Source of the DNA: Shewanella electrica
GTDB lineage: Bacteria > Pseudomonadota > Gammaproteobacteria > Enterobacterales > Shewanellaceae
Length of the DNA: 64,000 nucleotides
Reading direction: 5' to 3'
NCBI RefSeq assembly: GCF_022321485.1
Contig: NZ_JAKOGG010000004.1
Location: forward strand, 176,156 to 240,155
A program made the position numbers and the translations under genes. The notes under the pieces were generated by a model, which did no database searches, was not told the origin of the DNA, and saw only the letters and a list, made by a program, of their open reading frames with translations. Of this stretch, positions 11,099 to 20,191 are shown piece by piece. The stretch's first letter is position 1, and each line of letters starts with the position of its first letter.

Positions 11099-11731
11099 TT
11101 AATGGCATAACGCCGGAGTATTGGCTACCTTGCAGGCGGCGGTGATCTGTTGCCAACGCTGTTCTTCCACCCAATTGCTTGGCGCAATCCAAGAACCGCC
11201 GACAGCGATGCAGTTACTCAGTCGTAAAAAGTCATCTTTGTTACTGTCGTTGATGCCGCCAGTAGGGCAGAAGTTAACTTGCGGAAATACCGCGCCCATC
11301 GCTTTGATAAACGCCGCACCGCCTGACAAGGTGGCAGGGAACAGTTTTAATTCAGTAAAGCCTTGCTCAACGGCCAGCAGTACATCGGCAGCATTAGATA
11401 CACCTGGCACGACCGGAACTGGACAATCACGCAACTGGCTCAGTAAGTTTGGCGTAATCGCTGGTGTCACAATAAAGTCAGCGCCGGCGGCAATCGCCGC
11501 ATTTAAGGTGTCAGCATTAGTGACGGTGCCTGCGCCCACTACCATCTGTGGATAGGCGGCTTTGATGGCTTGCAGTGCCGCAATGGACGCCTCGGTGCGC
11601 AGCACCACTTCCACCAAATGAATACCGGCTTGCTGCATCGCATTGGCGATGGCAACGCCTTGCTCGGCCGTTTCTGCCTGAATGATCGGCAGCAACACTT
11701 GCTGCTTGAGTAATGCTTTAAATGACACCAT
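11099..11731 (-). CDS. kdgA: 2-dehydro-3-deoxy-phosphogluconate (KDPG) aldolase
   Basis: A 210-residue class I aldolase that cleaves KDPG to pyruvate and glyceraldehyde 3-phosphate, the last step of the uronate route. The Schiff-base lysine is Lys129 in ELKLFPATLSGG; the general base region is LRTEAS (Glu47), and the GAGTV and PTGGI loops of the TIM barrel are present. Length equals the Eda/KdgA family norm. AGGAG lies about seven bases before the ATG. It follows kdgK on the same strand with an 89-base gap. Shewanella usually has another Eda with the Entner-Doudoroff genes, so this is probably a pathway-specific paralogue (inference). Confidence 0.93.
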   Translation of the reverse strand: MVSFKALLKQQVLLPIIQAETAEQGVAIANAMQQAGIHLVEVVLRTEASIAALQAIKAAYPQMVVGAGTVTNADTLNAAIAAGADFIVTPAITPNLLSQLRDCPVPVVPGVSNAADVLLAVEQGFTELKLFPATLSGGAAFIKAMGAVFPQVNFCPTGGINDSNKDDFLRLSNCIAVGGSWIAPSNWVEEQRWQQITAACKVANTPALCH

Positions 11732-11820
11732 GGTTGCGCTCCTAAAAATATCTCTAAGTAGAATGATGTTGCCCGCTATGGTTGTTATCTGCGCTAGGCA
11801 ACACTATTCAATCAACCGTG

Positions 11821-12768
11821 TTAGTTATGCTCGCTAAGTGGTAGCGTTGGCACTATCGCCCCTGTTTGCTGAATCACTTGCCCAGCCAGTTGATTGCCCC
11901 AATCAGCCGCTTGGCGTAACGGAAGCCCCGCCAGCCACGCCGCTAAAAATCCTGCATTAAATGAATCACCCGCCGCGGTGGTATCCACCACATGGCTGAC
12001 TTTAGTGGTCGGAATGTGTTGCCGTTGCGCAAGTGCGGGCTGGATATAACAGCCATCGCTACCGACTTTTAGCACTAAGGTATTGATATTAAATGGTGCT
12101 AACCGCGTAAAGGCGGCTTCGACATCGCTATCTCCCCACAGCGCGGCTTCATCGTCAAAGGTTAACAACGCGATATCACACAGCGCATACAACTGCTGGT
12201 AAATCGCTTGGGTTGTACTGGCGCTTTGCCATAAACGTGGGCGATAGTTGCCGTCAAAGGCGATAGTGACACCTGCCGCTTTGGCTTGGGTGAGAAAGGC
12301 GATCAGTTTGATGCGGTCGGCCTCTGGCAAAATGGCCAGACTGATGCCTGATAGATAAATCAGATCATATTGTTGCAGTGTATCGAGCACCGCGGCGATG
12401 TCGGCGTGTTGCAGCAGAAATTTCGCCGCTGCTTGGTTGCGCCAGTAATGAAAACTGCGCTCGCCGTTGGCATCGTTTTCGATAAGATACAGCCCGGCGT
12501 TGCGGCTTGGGTCGCGCAGGACAAACTGGCAATCGATGCCCGCTTGCTGCCAATGCGCGATAATCGCTTGGCTGAGACTGTCTTGCCCCATGGCGGTGAC
12601 ATAGGAAACTTGTGCCTGTGCGCCTGCCACCCGTTTGAGATAGACCGCCGTATTGAGCGTATCGCCACCAAAACCTTGCTGCATTTGCCCCATTAACTGG
12701 CCGGACAGTTCCACCATGCATTCGCCGATAATGGCGACTTTTTTAACTGAATGTTGCTGTGAACTCAC
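11821..12768 (-). CDS. kdgK: 2-dehydro-3-deoxygluconate kinase (PfkB family)
   Basis: A PfkB-family sugar kinase that phosphorylates 2-keto-3-deoxygluconate with ATP. The N-terminal GGDTLNTAVYLKR substrate motif and the C-terminal signature DTTAAGDSFNAGF, with the catalytic Asp and anion hole, are both present. I chose the GTG at 12768 because it overlaps the uxaA stop codon (GTGA) and sits behind AAGGGG at ideal spacing. An in-frame ATG at 12789 would add seven residues (METRGYL) inside uxaA. The product is 315 residues, normal for KdgK. The overlap indicates translational coupling to uxaA. Confidence 0.93.
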   Translation of the reverse strand: MSSQQHSVKKVAIIGECMVELSGQLMGQMQQGFGGDTLNTAVYLKRVAGAQAQVSYVTAMGQDSLSQAIIAHWQQAGIDCQFVLRDPSRNAGLYLIENDANGERSFHYWRNQAAAKFLLQHADIAAVLDTLQQYDLIYLSGISLAILPEADRIKLIAFLTQAKAAGVTIAFDGNYRPRLWQSASTTQAIYQQLYALCDIALLTFDDEAALWGDSDVEAAFTRLAPFNINTLVLKVGSDGCYIQPALAQRQHIPTTKVSHVVDTTAAGDSFNAGFLAAWLAGLPLRQAADWGNQLAGQVIQQTGAIVPTLPLSEHN

Positions 12769-14255
12769 AAGGTAACCCCTTGTTTCCAAATGGCGATTTC
12801 ACGAATATCGTTCAGCTCATTTTTCACTGGCTCACCGCTACAGGCTTTGACCAATAGCGCGATAAATTCATCCAGCAGTTCCGTCATAGTGACATCGTTG
12901 ATTAAGCGGCCTGCATCGAAGTCGATCCAGTGCTTTTTCTTCTGTGCCAGTTCGCTGTTGGTAGCAATTTTTAGTGTGGGTACAAAACCGCCATACGGCG
13001 TACCACGGCCGGTGGTAAACAGCACCATTTGGCAACCGCAAGCGGCGAGGGCGCTAGTGGCAATGGCATCATTACCGGGCGCATTAAGCAGGTGTAACCC
13101 CGGATTTTTGAGGCGCTGACCGTAATCCAAAATCGCTTCCACTTGGCTTTGCCCCGCTTTTTGGGTGCAGCCGAGGGATTTATCTTCCAGCGTGGTAATG
13201 CCGCCCTTTTTATTGCCGGGAGACGGATTCTCATACACCGGTTGATCATGGTCTTTGTAGTAACGTTTGAAGCCGTTGACCATCTCCACCAGTTGCTCGA
13301 AGGTGGCCTCGTCTTTACAGCGCGACATTAAGATAGTTTCGGCGCCAAACATCTCTGGCACTTCGGTCAGCACCGTGGTGCCACCGCGCGCAATCAAATA
13401 ATCTGACAGTTGTCCCAGCATGGGGTTGGCAGTAATGCCTGACAGGCCATCGCTGCCGCCGCATTCAAGGCCAAAGTGGATTTCGCTGAGTTTGCCGGGC
13501 ACACGTTTATCGTGGCGCATCACTTCATACAGCGCTTCTAACTGCTCAAGACCAGCTTCGACTTCATCTTCGACTTGCTGGGTGATCAAATATCTGACCC
13601 GATCATCACTGCGTTGCTCTACGCCGAGTTTGATCGCCGACACCTGGTTGTTTTCGCAGCCCAAACCGACCACTAAAACGCCGCCCGCATTCGGATGCTC
13701 GATCATATTTTGCAGCAGCTTTTTGGTCATCTGCAGATCGTCGCCCAGTTGGGAACAACCAAACTGATGCGGAAACACAAACACGCCGTCGATCTCAAGT
13801 TGTGGGTGGCGTTGCAAAAACTGCTTCACCATCTGTGCGGCCATGCCGTTGACGCAGCCAACGCTGGGGATCACCCACAGCTCGTTGCGGATGCCCACTT
13901 GACCGTCAGCGCGGCGGTAGATGGAAACTTCAGGCGTATCATCGACTTGTGGCTCAATGCTGCTATCCACCGGTTGGTAGCGGTATTCCAGTTCGTCATT
14001 CAGATTGGTTTTGATCTGCTCGGTATGAACCCAACTGCCCACGCCAATCTCTGCCAACGCGTGGCCGATCGGCGCGCCGTATTTGATCACGTCAGCGCCG
14101 ACATTGATGTTTTGCAGCGCTACTTTGTGGCCTTTTTCCACATCCTGTTGCAGTGTGATGTTAAGTTCATCCACCGCTAATTGGCTGCCCGCGGTGAGCG
14201 GTGCCAGCGCAATGGCCACGTTGTCGGTGGGATGTAAACGAATAATCGATTTCAT
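12765..14255 (-). CDS. uxaA: Altronate dehydratase
   Basis: The 496-residue product matches UxaA, the iron-dependent enzyme that dehydrates D-altronate to 2-keto-3-deoxygluconate. It has an N-terminal SAF-type domain (about residues 1-95) followed by the UxaA catalytic region with GCSQLGDD, LECGGSDGLSGITANP and GRGTPYGGFVPT. The start at 14255 (MKSIIRLHPTDN) is preferred: it has AGG eight bases upstream, leaves 13 bases after uxaB, and gives the E. coli length. A longer in-frame ATG at 14285 lies inside uxaB. The gene sits between uxaB and kdgK in pathway order. Confidence 0.95.
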   Translation of the reverse strand: MKSIIRLHPTDNVAIALAPLTAGSQLAVDELNITLQQDVEKGHKVALQNINVGADVIKYGAPIGHALAEIGVGSWVHTEQIKTNLNDELEYRYQPVDSSIEPQVDDTPEVSIYRRADGQVGIRNELWVIPSVGCVNGMAAQMVKQFLQRHPQLEIDGVFVFPHQFGCSQLGDDLQMTKKLLQNMIEHPNAGGVLVVGLGCENNQVSAIKLGVEQRSDDRVRYLITQQVEDEVEAGLEQLEALYEVMRHDKRVPGKLSEIHFGLECGGSDGLSGITANPMLGQLSDYLIARGGTTVLTEVPEMFGAETILMSRCKDEATFEQLVEMVNGFKRYYKDHDQPVYENPSPGNKKGGITTLEDKSLGCTQKAGQSQVEAILDYGQRLKNPGLHLLNAPGNDAIATSALAACGCQMVLFTTGRGTPYGGFVPTLKIATNSELAQKKKHWIDFDAGRLINDVTMTELLDEFIALLVKACSGEPVKNELNDIREIAIWKQGVTL

Positions 14256-14268
14256 GTTGGCTACCTGC

Positions 14269-15723
14269 TTACACCAATAGCTCACTCAAGGTGTCGCGTA
14301 CACCTTGGTGCAGAAGTTTGTCGAGGCTGCTGGTTACCGCCGCCGTCATGCCACTGACTTGGTTTAAGTCTTGGCCCCAATGCGTGCTTTCCGCTAAGAC
14401 GCTTTCCACCAAGCTATGTAACGGCAATTCACCTTGCTGATACTGCTGCCACAAAGCACTGAATTTGGTCAGCCAAAAATCATCATCTTTTAATGGGATC
14501 GCTTCGTTACCGCGCAGACCACGATAGAACAGCAGTTGTCCTGCCAATGCGGCAATCATCAATGGTGGCAACTTGTCTGTTTGCGCTTGGTATTGCAGCA
14601 GTTGCGGCAAAATACGGGTGGTAAATTTGGTCATGCTGTTGAGTGCGATGGAGAGCAACAGATGGTGGATATACGGGTTTTGGAAGCGGGTGATCACCGC
14701 ATTGGCAAAGTTGTTGATCTCCTCGGCTGGGAAATTCAAGGTCGGGATCACTTCATTAAACATAAACTGCTGCACAAAGCGGCTGAACAGAGGATCTTCG
14801 ACCGTTTCTTTTACCGCATCTAACCCCGCCAAATAAGCGAGCGGCACCATAGCGGTGTGCGCACCGTTAAGAATGGCAACCTTACGCTGTTTGTAGGGCG
14901 CAATGTCATCCACCAGCAAAATATTGAGATCGCTTTGGTCAAACCTCAAAAATTGCTTAATGCGATCAGAGCCTTGGATTACAAACAGGTGGAAGTATTC
15001 ACAAGTGACCATAAAGTTATCGGTATAACCAAACTTAGTTTGCAGTGCGGCGTGTTCATCGCGCGGAAAGCCCGTCACAATGCGGTCAACCAGGGTTGAG
15101 CAGAATTCGTTGGCCGTTTCCAGCCAGTCAACAAAGCCAGCCTCTAGCTGCCATAACTGGCAGTATTGCAGCACAATCTGTTGCAGTTTTTCGCCGTTAT
15201 AATCGATGAGTTCGCACGGCAGCAAAATCACGCCGGCACTGGCGGCACCCGCAAAATGTTGGTAGCGGTGATACAGCCATTGGGTCAACTTGGCAGGGAA
15301 GGCTTTGGCAGGTTTGTCGTCAAGTTTATCGCTGTCGATGAACTCAATGCCGGCTTCAGTGGTGTTGGAGACCACTAGCTCAATGTTTGGATCTTCAGCC
15401 AGCGCTAAATAACGGTCAAATTGTTGATAGACCGGAATTTCTTCATTAATGCAGGAGATAATGCGTGTTTGCTGCACCGCTTTTCCCGCTTCATCAATAC
15501 CGCGAACAACGGTGGTGTATAAACCGTCTTGGCTATTAAGTAATGGCAGCGAGTCGTAATCAATTGGGCGAATAATCGATACACCTGCATCAAGTTTACA
15601 TTGCTGATTTAATAAATCGATTTGCCAATCAAAAAATGCACGAAGAAAGTTTCCTTCGCCGAATTGCATTATTTTACTGGGATGATTTGGGTATTGAAAA
15701 TTACTGCGATTTAGCTGCTGCAT
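14269..15723 (-). CDS. uxaB: Tagaturonate reductase (altronate oxidoreductase)
   Basis: A 484-residue member of the mannitol dehydrogenase family that reduces tagaturonate to altronate with NADH. The N-terminal nucleotide-binding start is IMQFGEGNFLRAFFDWQID, and the family catalytic motif KVAILNGAHTAM is intact. The ATG at 15723 sits behind GGGG at good spacing; a GTG four codons earlier (15735) is possible. It is the first gene of the uxaB-uxaA-kdgK-kdgA run. Two operators lie within 100 bases upstream, and the hexuronate transporter is divergent. No uxuA or uxuB is present, so the set handles galacturonate fully and glucuronate only up to fructuronate. Confidence 0.95.
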   Translation of the reverse strand: MQQLNRSNFQYPNHPSKIMQFGEGNFLRAFFDWQIDLLNQQCKLDAGVSIIRPIDYDSLPLLNSQDGLYTTVVRGIDEAGKAVQQTRIISCINEEIPVYQQFDRYLALAEDPNIELVVSNTTEAGIEFIDSDKLDDKPAKAFPAKLTQWLYHRYQHFAGAASAGVILLPCELIDYNGEKLQQIVLQYCQLWQLEAGFVDWLETANEFCSTLVDRIVTGFPRDEHAALQTKFGYTDNFMVTCEYFHLFVIQGSDRIKQFLRFDQSDLNILLVDDIAPYKQRKVAILNGAHTAMVPLAYLAGLDAVKETVEDPLFSRFVQQFMFNEVIPTLNFPAEEINNFANAVITRFQNPYIHHLLLSIALNSMTKFTTRILPQLLQYQAQTDKLPPLMIAALAGQLLFYRGLRGNEAIPLKDDDFWLTKFSALWQQYQQGELPLHSLVESVLAESTHWGQDLNQVSGMTAAVTSSLDKLLHQGVRDTLSELLV

Positions 15724-15748
15724 AGCCTGCCCCACAATACATATTTTT

Positions 15749-15764
15749 GTGCCACCGGTAGCAT
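15749..15764. promoter_or_regulatory. Uronate-type operator close to uxaB
   Basis: GTGCCACCGGTAGCAT is the reverse-oriented operator with one mismatch at each outer end. It lies about 26 bases upstream of the uxaB start, where bound repressor would block the promoter. Confidence 0.7.
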
Positions 15765-15809
15765 TTTGAGTGCAAATGTTGCCACCTGTACTTTAGTTTG
15801 ATTGACATA

Positions 15810-15825
15810 TTGCCACCGGTAGCAA
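15810..15825. promoter_or_regulatory. Uronate-type operator in the uxaB/transporter gap
   Basis: TTGCCACCGGTAGCAA is the exact reverse complement of TTGCTACCGGTGGCAA. A half-decayed copy, TTGCCACCTGTACTTT, lies between the two sites at 15779-15794. The full site is about 390 bases from the transporter start, so it mainly serves uxaB unless the transporter has a long leader. Confidence 0.78.
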
Positions 15826-16215
15826 AAGATAACAACACGCAATCAAAAGATTCGTTAGCGACTTTAGTTTACTATCATTAACTTACTGTAAAACAACATA
15901 TTATTTTGTGTTTTTGTTGTATTTAAAGTGTTTTTTGCATATCAAATCACGGATTTAATAGTAAAAAACGATAGGCTCACAGTTCGTTAATAAATTGAGT
16001 GATTGTTCTAATTCTGAACTGTGGGGGTTCAGTGACATTTGCGCAAAATAGGTTCGCTGTTGTGAGGGCATGAAATCGTTATTTCAAATAAAGCTCTATA
16101 GTCGTTACTTATTTATTTATGCATGAAACGCTACGTCTTATATCGACGGTATCACAGCTTGTGTGAGTGCTATCTCTGGGGATGTCGATACGCAACATAA
16201 AAAATGGTGAGAAGA

Positions 16216-17547
16216 ATGACTACAGCAATTCATATAACAAGTAAAAATGCGATAGGTAATTATCGATACCGTATATTAGCGATGCTGATGTTTGCTACCA
16301 CAATCAACTACTTTGACCGAAGTATTATTGGGGTGATGGCGCCAACATTAGAGAAGATGTTCCATTGGGATAATAGTGATTACGCCAATATTATGATCGC
16401 CTTCAAGGTGGCCTATGCGTTGGGGATGGTCACCATGGGCAGTATCATCGACAAGTTGGGGAGTAGAAAAGGTTATACCCTGTCGATTGGTATCTGGAGT
16501 ATTTTCGGCATGTTGCACGCGGCGGTGACGCCAGCATTTAGTGTGATTGGCTTTGCGGCGGCGCGTTTTGGCCTCGGCTTTGGTGAGTCAGGTAACTTTC
16601 CGGCGGCGATTAAAACCGTAGGCGAGTGGTTTCCGAAAAAAGACCGCGCCTTTGCTACCGGGATTTTTAATGCTGCCTCCAGTTTCGGGGCGATTGCCGC
16701 GCCGTTTGTCGTGGGGGCGATTGTGTCGGTTAACGGCCATAACTGGCAAATTCCCTTCTTAATCACCGGTGCAATGAGCAGTATTTGGGTGTTTTTGTGG
16801 TTGCGTATTTATCACAAACCGGAAGAACACCCGCAAGTTTCTGAAGAAGAACTAGCCTATATTCATAGCGATACCGATACTCAAGCGGTGGAATCGGATG
16901 AAAAACTTCCTTGGCGTAAGGTAGTGCGTACCCGCGAAGCGTGGGCCTGCGCCATTCCGCGGTTAACCGATGCGGTGTGGTGGTTCTATCTGTTTTGGGG
17001 CGCTAAGTTTCTGGCAGACACCTTTGATGTCAACATTAAAAACATCGCTGTGCCGTTCTTTATCATCTATGCCTTTGCCGATGTTGGCAGTATTTTTGGC
17101 GGTTACCTTTCAGGCTTCTTTATGAACCGCGGCTGGAGCACCAACAAAGCGCGTAAGATGACGCTGCTGTTCTGCGCGCTGTTTATCCTGCCAACTTGCT
17201 TTGTGGCGATGACCGACAATAAGTGGATTGCCGTATGTTTGATTGCCATGGGCGCCGCTGGGCACCAAGCATGGTCAGCTAACTTGTACACGCTGGTGTC
17301 TGACGTGATGCCGAAAAAAGCTACTGCTTCGGTGGTTGGCTTGGGCGGCATGCTGGGGGCGCTGATCGGTATTGTGGCCGATAAAACCTTGGGCACGGTG
17401 CTCGATCAGTCGGGTAACTCAGGCTATTTCTACGCGTTCTTGATTGCCGGTTCTTGCTATCTCATTTTGCTCGGCATTGTGCATCTGTTGATGCCAAAAA
17501 TGACGCCGCTGGATGAAAATTTGCAGCGTGTTGAGAGCACGAAATAG
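16216..17547 (+). CDS. exuT: MFS hexuronate transporter (ExuT-like)
   Basis: A 443-residue inner-membrane permease of the anion:cation symporter branch of the major facilitator superfamily, with about 12 hydrophobic helices. The family motifs INYFDRSIIGVMAP in helix 1, DKLGSRKGY between helices 2 and 3, and FGLGFGESGNFPAAIKTVGEWFP match ExuT/GarP-type sugar-acid carriers. The ATG at 16216 is preferred, with GGTGAG just upstream; an ATG at 16204 has no ribosome-binding site. It is divergent from uxaB and followed by a strong terminator, so it is monocistronic. D-galacturonate or D-glucuronate import is inferred from the neighbours. Confidence 0.9.
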   Translation: MTTAIHITSKNAIGNYRYRILAMLMFATTINYFDRSIIGVMAPTLEKMFHWDNSDYANIMIAFKVAYALGMVTMGSIIDKLGSRKGYTLSIGIWSIFGMLHAAVTPAFSVIGFAAARFGLGFGESGNFPAAIKTVGEWFPKKDRAFATGIFNAASSFGAIAAPFVVGAIVSVNGHNWQIPFLITGAMSSIWVFLWLRIYHKPEEHPQVSEEELAYIHSDTDTQAVESDEKLPWRKVVRTREAWACAIPRLTDAVWWFYLFWGAKFLADTFDVNIKNIAVPFFIIYAFADVGSIFGGYLSGFFMNRGWSTNKARKMTLLFCALFILPTCFVAMTDNKWIAVCLIAMGAAGHQAWSANLYTLVSDVMPKKATASVVGLGGMLGALIGIVADKTLGTVLDQSGNSGYFYAFLIAGSCYLILLGIVHLLMPKMTPLDENLQRVESTK

Positions 17548-17558
17548 TTAATTAATCC

Positions 17559-17590
17559 AAACGCCATCAACTGAGTTTGATGGCGTTTTT
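17559..17590 (+). terminator. Intrinsic terminator of the hexuronate transporter gene
   Basis: AAACGCCATCAA (17559-17570) pairs with TTGATGGCGTTT (17577-17588), followed by more T. It lies 12 bases after the stop codon. Confidence 0.88.
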
Positions 17591-17737
17591 GTTAGCGCTG
17601 TTTATGTCAGAGGTGTGGCGCTAGTGCTGTGCGGGATGAGGCTGCACCGTTGAGCTATTCCGTGGTTAGTTGTTGTTAGATGATTGCAAATGATGCTGGT
17701 GAAACGCGTCGATACCGTGATGATCATTCGATTTGTT

Positions 17738-17749
17738 TTGCTATAGCAA
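17738..17749. promoter_or_regulatory. Palindrome in the LacI-family regulator promoter
   Basis: TTGCTATAGCAA is a perfect 12-bp palindrome 53 bases before the regulator start. Its arms (TTGCTA/TAGCAA) are the outer parts of the uronate operator, but the central CCGG is missing. It may be an autoregulatory site or a -35 region; without the central CG step, binding by the same regulator is uncertain. Confidence 0.4.
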
Positions 17750-17802
17750 TCAGCAAATTATGCTAGTATGGCTCGGCGTAAAATTGTCGCGGATAAGGTG
17801 AT

Positions 17803-18855
17803 ATGTCCACCAAAACTAAAAAAGTAACCATCAATGATGTCGCGCGCATGGCGGGCGTTTCTAAACGCACGGTGTCGCGGGTGATCAATGGCTCGCCTTT
17901 GGTGGGTGAAGAAACCCGTAAGCGTATTGAAAATGTGATTGAAAGCGTCAGTTTTCAGCCTGACAAACAAGCGCGCGGTCTCGCCTCAAAACGCTCTTAT
18001 CTGCTTGGCTTAGTGTATGACAACCCCGATGCGCTCTATATCGACCAAGTACAGCGCGGCGCGCTATCTATCTGCAGCGAGCTAGGGTACGAGTTGGTGG
18101 TGCATCCATGTAAATGGCATGAGCCCGATTTTGTCGATAACTGCTTGAAGTTTATTGCCCGCTCTAATGTGGATGGTTTACTGATCTTGCCACCAGTGTC
18201 GGAAAGCAAACTGCTCGCCAAAGCGTTGCAAGATGCTGATCATCCCTACGTGCGTATCGCCTCGGCCGATTTGGATGATCACGACAATATCGTGATCTCC
18301 AATGAGCGTGCCGCCATGGCGGAAATTGTCGAGCATTTGGTGGAGTTAGGGCATAACAACATCGCCATGATCACTGGACCGTTGCATTATTACTCGTCGC
18401 AAGAGCGGCTCGGTGGTTTTAAAACCTCGGCGCAAAAGGCGGGGCTGACTCTGGCTGATAATCACATTGTTGAAGGCAAAAACAACTATGAAAGCGGTTT
18501 GGCATGTGCCGAGCAGTTGTTGTCACTGCCGCAGCGCCCCAGCGCGATTTTTGCCAATAACGATGAGATGGCGGCAGGAGTGCTGCGGGTAGCCCACACC
18601 TTAGGGATTAAGGTGCCTGAGCAGCTCTCGGTTATCGGCTTCGATGATAACTTGTTTGCCTCGCGGGTCATCCCATCGCTCACCACAATGAGGCGTCCAG
18701 TGGAAAAATTGGCAATGTTAGCCACACAAAAGTTGGTGGGCCATTTCCAACACGATGGCATCAGTACCAAAGTGGAAACCATAGTCGATCCCTACCTGAT
18801 TAAGCGCGAATCTACTGCGAAGCCTCAAGACAAAGGCGCGGCAACCGCCACTTAG
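17803..18855 (+). CDS. LacI-family transcriptional regulator, probable uronate regulator
   Basis: A 350-residue repressor-type protein. The N-terminal helix-turn-helix is VTINDVARMAGVSKRTVSRV (residues 8-27). The hinge helix around KQARGLASKR (55-64) carries the leucine that normally inserts at the central CG of the operator. The rest is a periplasmic-binding-protein-like effector domain with SVIGFDDNLFASRVIPSLTT near the end. AAGGTGAT precedes the ATG. It lies just downstream of the uronate transporter and is the only LacI-type regulator in the window, so it is the best candidate to bind the TTGCTACCGGTGGCAA sites. Its effector is unknown; a pathway intermediate is likely. It overlaps the next gene tail-to-tail by four bases. 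Confidence 0.9.
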   Translation: MSTKTKKVTINDVARMAGVSKRTVSRVINGSPLVGEETRKRIENVIESVSFQPDKQARGLASKRSYLLGLVYDNPDALYIDQVQRGALSICSELGYELVVHPCKWHEPDFVDNCLKFIARSNVDGLLILPPVSESKLLAKALQDADHPYVRIASADLDDHDNIVISNERAAMAEIVEHLVELGHNNIAMITGPLHYYSSQERLGGFKTSAQKAGLTLADNHIVEGKNNYESGLACAEQLLSLPQRPSAIFANNDEMAAGVLRVAHTLGIKVPEQLSVIGFDDNLFASRVIPSLTTMRRPVEKLAMLATQKLVGHFQHDGISTKVETIVDPYLIKRESTAKPQDKGAATAT

Positions 18856-19922
18856 TTGCTATTGACGGCGTGGTTGATGGCGGGCATATCACTACTCAAG
18901 GTGGTGTTGCGCCCCGCGCGTTTGGCGTTATATAACGCGGCGTCGGCATTGCGATAAAGTGCATCCAAATTGTGACCATCGCTAGGCCAACTGGCAATGC
19001 CGATACTGATCGTAAAACTGATGGTGTGTGCTTGGTAACTTAGGCTATGTTGGGCTACTTGTTGGCGCAACTGCTCCGCCAATCGATAAGTATGCGCCGC
19101 ATCACTTTGTGGTAACAGCATACAAAACTCCTCACCGCCTACCCGAAATAACCAGTCGTTAGCGCCAGTGTTGCGGCGCAATTGCTCAGCCAGTTGCACC
19201 AGCACGAGATCGCCCGCTTCATGGCCGTATTGGTCGTTCAGTTGTTTGAAATAATCCACATCAATCAAGATCAACGCAAACTGCTGCGATTGACGATGTT
19301 GTGCCAGTAGGCGTTTAAAAATGGTTTCCAGATGTAGCCGGTTATATAGTCCTGTAAGCGGATCGTGCGAAGCAACTTGTTGCAATTGATGGATGACGCT
19401 TAACCGGCGGGTTTCATAGACATAGCTCATGGCCCAAATGGCAATATAACTCACGATAGCGTTGACCATTAACGGGACATCAAGGGTGCCATCTTCCAAC
19501 CGTTGCGTGGTGATCAGCAGCAGCACCCCAATACTGCCAAATATTAAGGTCATGATGGCCCCGGCGCGCAGTCCCAACAGTAGCAAGCTTAATGGCGGCA
19601 TCATCATCAGCCAGAAGAAACCATCCACATGCATCGCCTTAGTGGCGATACCGCCAGCGATGATGGCAAACACCATCAACAGCAGTGCGCCACTCCACAA
19701 ACGCAGGTATTGGATGTTAGGCAGTCGCCATAAAAACACTAGGCAATAGAGTGCAACAAATGCTTCTACAATAATAAAGGGCACACCGTTGACGGCGGCA
19801 AAATTGCTCAACGCCAAACCAAAAGCCAGCAGTGCTATCATCCACAACATGGTGCGTAATAAACTGCGGCGGTAATGATGACCGTCGTCCCATATTGCCT
19901 GCAGCATTGAAGTTTTGGGCAT
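18852..19922 (-). CDS. Membrane-bound diguanylate cyclase (GGDEF)
   Basis: The N-terminal half has about six hydrophobic helices (roughly residues 20-180, with no recognised sensor family). The C-terminal GGDEF domain makes cyclic di-GMP from GTP. DPLTGLYNR opens the domain, DVDYFKQLND holds the metal Asp, and the active-site loop is RVGGEEF, a functional variant. The product-inhibition site is probably lost: the RxxD arginine position is Gly (GAND, five residues before the loop). The start is uncertain. I use the ATG at 19922; a TTG at 19955 would add 11 residues with an AGG too close. It is convergent with the LacI gene, overlapping by four bases. Confidence 0.9.
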   Translation of the reverse strand: MPKTSMLQAIWDDGHHYRRSLLRTMLWMIALLAFGLALSNFAAVNGVPFIIVEAFVALYCLVFLWRLPNIQYLRLWSGALLLMVFAIIAGGIATKAMHVDGFFWLMMMPPLSLLLLGLRAGAIMTLIFGSIGVLLLITTQRLEDGTLDVPLMVNAIVSYIAIWAMSYVYETRRLSVIHQLQQVASHDPLTGLYNRLHLETIFKRLLAQHRQSQQFALILIDVDYFKQLNDQYGHEAGDLVLVQLAEQLRRNTGANDWLFRVGGEEFCMLLPQSDAAHTYRLAEQLRQQVAQHSLSYQAHTISFTISIGIASWPSDGHNLDALYRNADAALYNAKRAGRNTTLSSDMPAINHAVNSN

Positions 19923-20191
19923 ATCTTTTAGCCAGTTAAAGTGGGTCGGCGCCAAACCTTACGCGCATTCCGTCAAAAAATCTACGCTATAAATGTTGGT
20001 GAAATGTAGCATGCTAATCACCAAAATAGAATGGTGTTTATGTTGTCGCAGTGACGCGCTAACCCTTGTGGTTGTGGTAGATGTCAACAACGGTGCTGCT
20101 GTTCACTATTTTGCCTGACGATAACGGTTCAGCTTTATTTTTATATGTTTGTCAGTTTTTTGACGTCATTACTTTAAATAAGGTAGGGATT

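Larger units (their letters stand above)
15724..16215. other. Divergent promoter region between uxaB and the transporter gene
   Basis: About 490 bases without a gene. The uxaB-proximal 100 bases hold two good operators and one decayed one. The rest is AT-rich (15870-15990) and shows no further clear operator, no CRP-like site I trust and no strong hairpin, so transporter control is not evident from sequence. Confidence 0.6.

Noticed and set aside
15779-15794. Third operator between uxaB and the transporter
   Set aside because: Only the left half (TTGCCACC) is kept; the right half is lost, so it is noted as a decayed site rather than annotated.
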